This document shows, in pieces, positions 35,658-35,952 of a stretch of 35,952 bases of DNA; positions within the stretch are counted from its first letter, which is position 1, and the number at the start of each line of letters is the position of its first letter. The notes beneath the pieces are model-generated. The model worked only from the letters and a program-made list of their open reading frames with translations, searched no databases and was not told the origin of the DNA. Origin of the DNA: a virus; IMG/VR virus record IMGVR_UViG_3300045282_000077, positions 1 through 35,952 of that record; one strand, given 5' to 3'. The position numbers and the translations under genes are program-made.

Positions 35658-35952
35658 GATGAGCCTCCGCGTCGAGGGCGAGCGTTTCGGCGCGCCGCAT
35701 TGCTGCTTCGACCGGGGCCGTTGCAACCGGCAACACGCCAGCCCGGTCCAACATCGTCACGGCCAACCGCAGCGCCGCGCCCGCCTCGCGCAGCCCATCC
35801 CGGTACTCTTGGACTGCGGCACGAGCGGCTTCGGCTTCGATCGTCGAGACGGCTTTCGGCAGGTCGCATGAGCACGGTGCGTCCGGCGACCCGATCGCCT
35901 TCCAGCGCGGGCACTCCGGGTCATGGAAGTCCCGGTTGTCGAGCAGCCGCTT
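35650..35952 (-). CDS. Hypothetical early protein, cut by the window end
   Basis: 100 codons are visible; the start is beyond the window. The first 31 codons are the same as in the 2603-2989 gene (RLLDNRDFHDPECPRW, PCSCDLPKAVS) because the last 101 bases repeat 2856-2956. It then diverges to AAVQEYRDGLREAGAALRLA, carrying another CTTGGACTGCGGC box (35808-35820). Its missing start should read MTDRTPTTQAG as in the copy. This version ends in its own frame, without the frameshift of the other. Confidence 0.75.
   Translation of the reverse strand, partial: KRLLDNRDFHDPECPRWKAIGSPDAPCSCDLPKAVSTIEAEAARAAVQEYRDGLREAGAALRLAVTMLDRAGVLPVATAPVEAAMRRAETLALDAEAHRG
35852..35952. repeat. Direct repeat, right part of the terminal duplicated segment (copy of 2856-2956)
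   Basis: The last 101 bases match 2856-2956 exactly; the following 231 bases of the internal copy (2957-3187) would lead straight into base 1. Confidence 0.95.

Noticed and set aside
1-35952. CRISPR array or anti-restriction island
   Set aside because: The direct repeats are few, of varied length, and lie within genes; no regular repeat-spacer pattern exists.

Overview
The window is almost all of a small tailed-phage (siphovirus) genome from a high-GC host. Apart from one gene, every coding sequence lies on the minus strand. Neighbouring genes are tightly coupled: most stop codons overlap the next start as ATGA or GTGA, or by 8 nt. HK97-type head genes, a 548-residue tape measure and a row of tail and receptor-binding genes show the morphotype. 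High GC, frequent GTG starts and many tiny zinc-ribbon proteins resemble phages of Actinobacteria or Chloroflexota, but nothing here names the host. I see no integrase, DNA polymerase, tRNA or CRISPR array.

The two window ends belong together. Bases 1-127 repeat 3188-3314 exactly and 35852-35952 repeat 2856-2956 exactly, in an order showing that a second copy of a roughly 460-bp, three-gene segment spans the ends. The simplest reading is a circular (or circularly permuted) genome of about 36.2 kb, with about 231 bp missing where the assembler could not cross the repeat.

In transcription order (right to left): from a control region at 11.8-12.5 kb the early genes run down to base 1 and continue round the end to 34 kb. 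They include a helix-turn-helix protein, zinc-ribbon proteins, an ssDNA-annealing-like protein, a DPPY methyltransferase, a DUF4326 protein, a replication protein carrying six 9-bp direct repeats (candidate origin), an HNH-like protein and a patchwork of small shuffled genes between 0 and 6 kb. At 35-34.5 kb there is a Dam-type methyltransferase. From 34.5 to 30.2 kb lies a lysis/cell-envelope cassette: an RlpA-like double-psi barrel protein, a GH16 glycosidase, a C39-like peptidase and several small membrane proteins. Then come an HNH endonuclease, terminase, portal, a protease-capsid fusion, connectors, two tail-tube-like proteins, tape measure, hub, and a fibre/tailspike set ending at 12.5 kb.

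The control region (11.82-12.46 kb) is the most distinctive part. Two divergent promoters overlap by 18 bp, and the leftward one appears to make a leaderless message for the HTH gene. A third promoter with almost the same core and the same CCTAGG element drives leftward transcription of about 275 nt without a convincing gene, ending at a UUCG-loop terminator. This looks like a phage non-coding RNA beside a small regulatory switch.

The 0-6 kb region shows active gene rebuilding: exact repeats of 20-127 bp shared between unrelated small genes, an exact 48-bp piece of the tape-measure gene spliced in frame into an early gene, one gene frameshifted by 2 nt and another fused out of frame.
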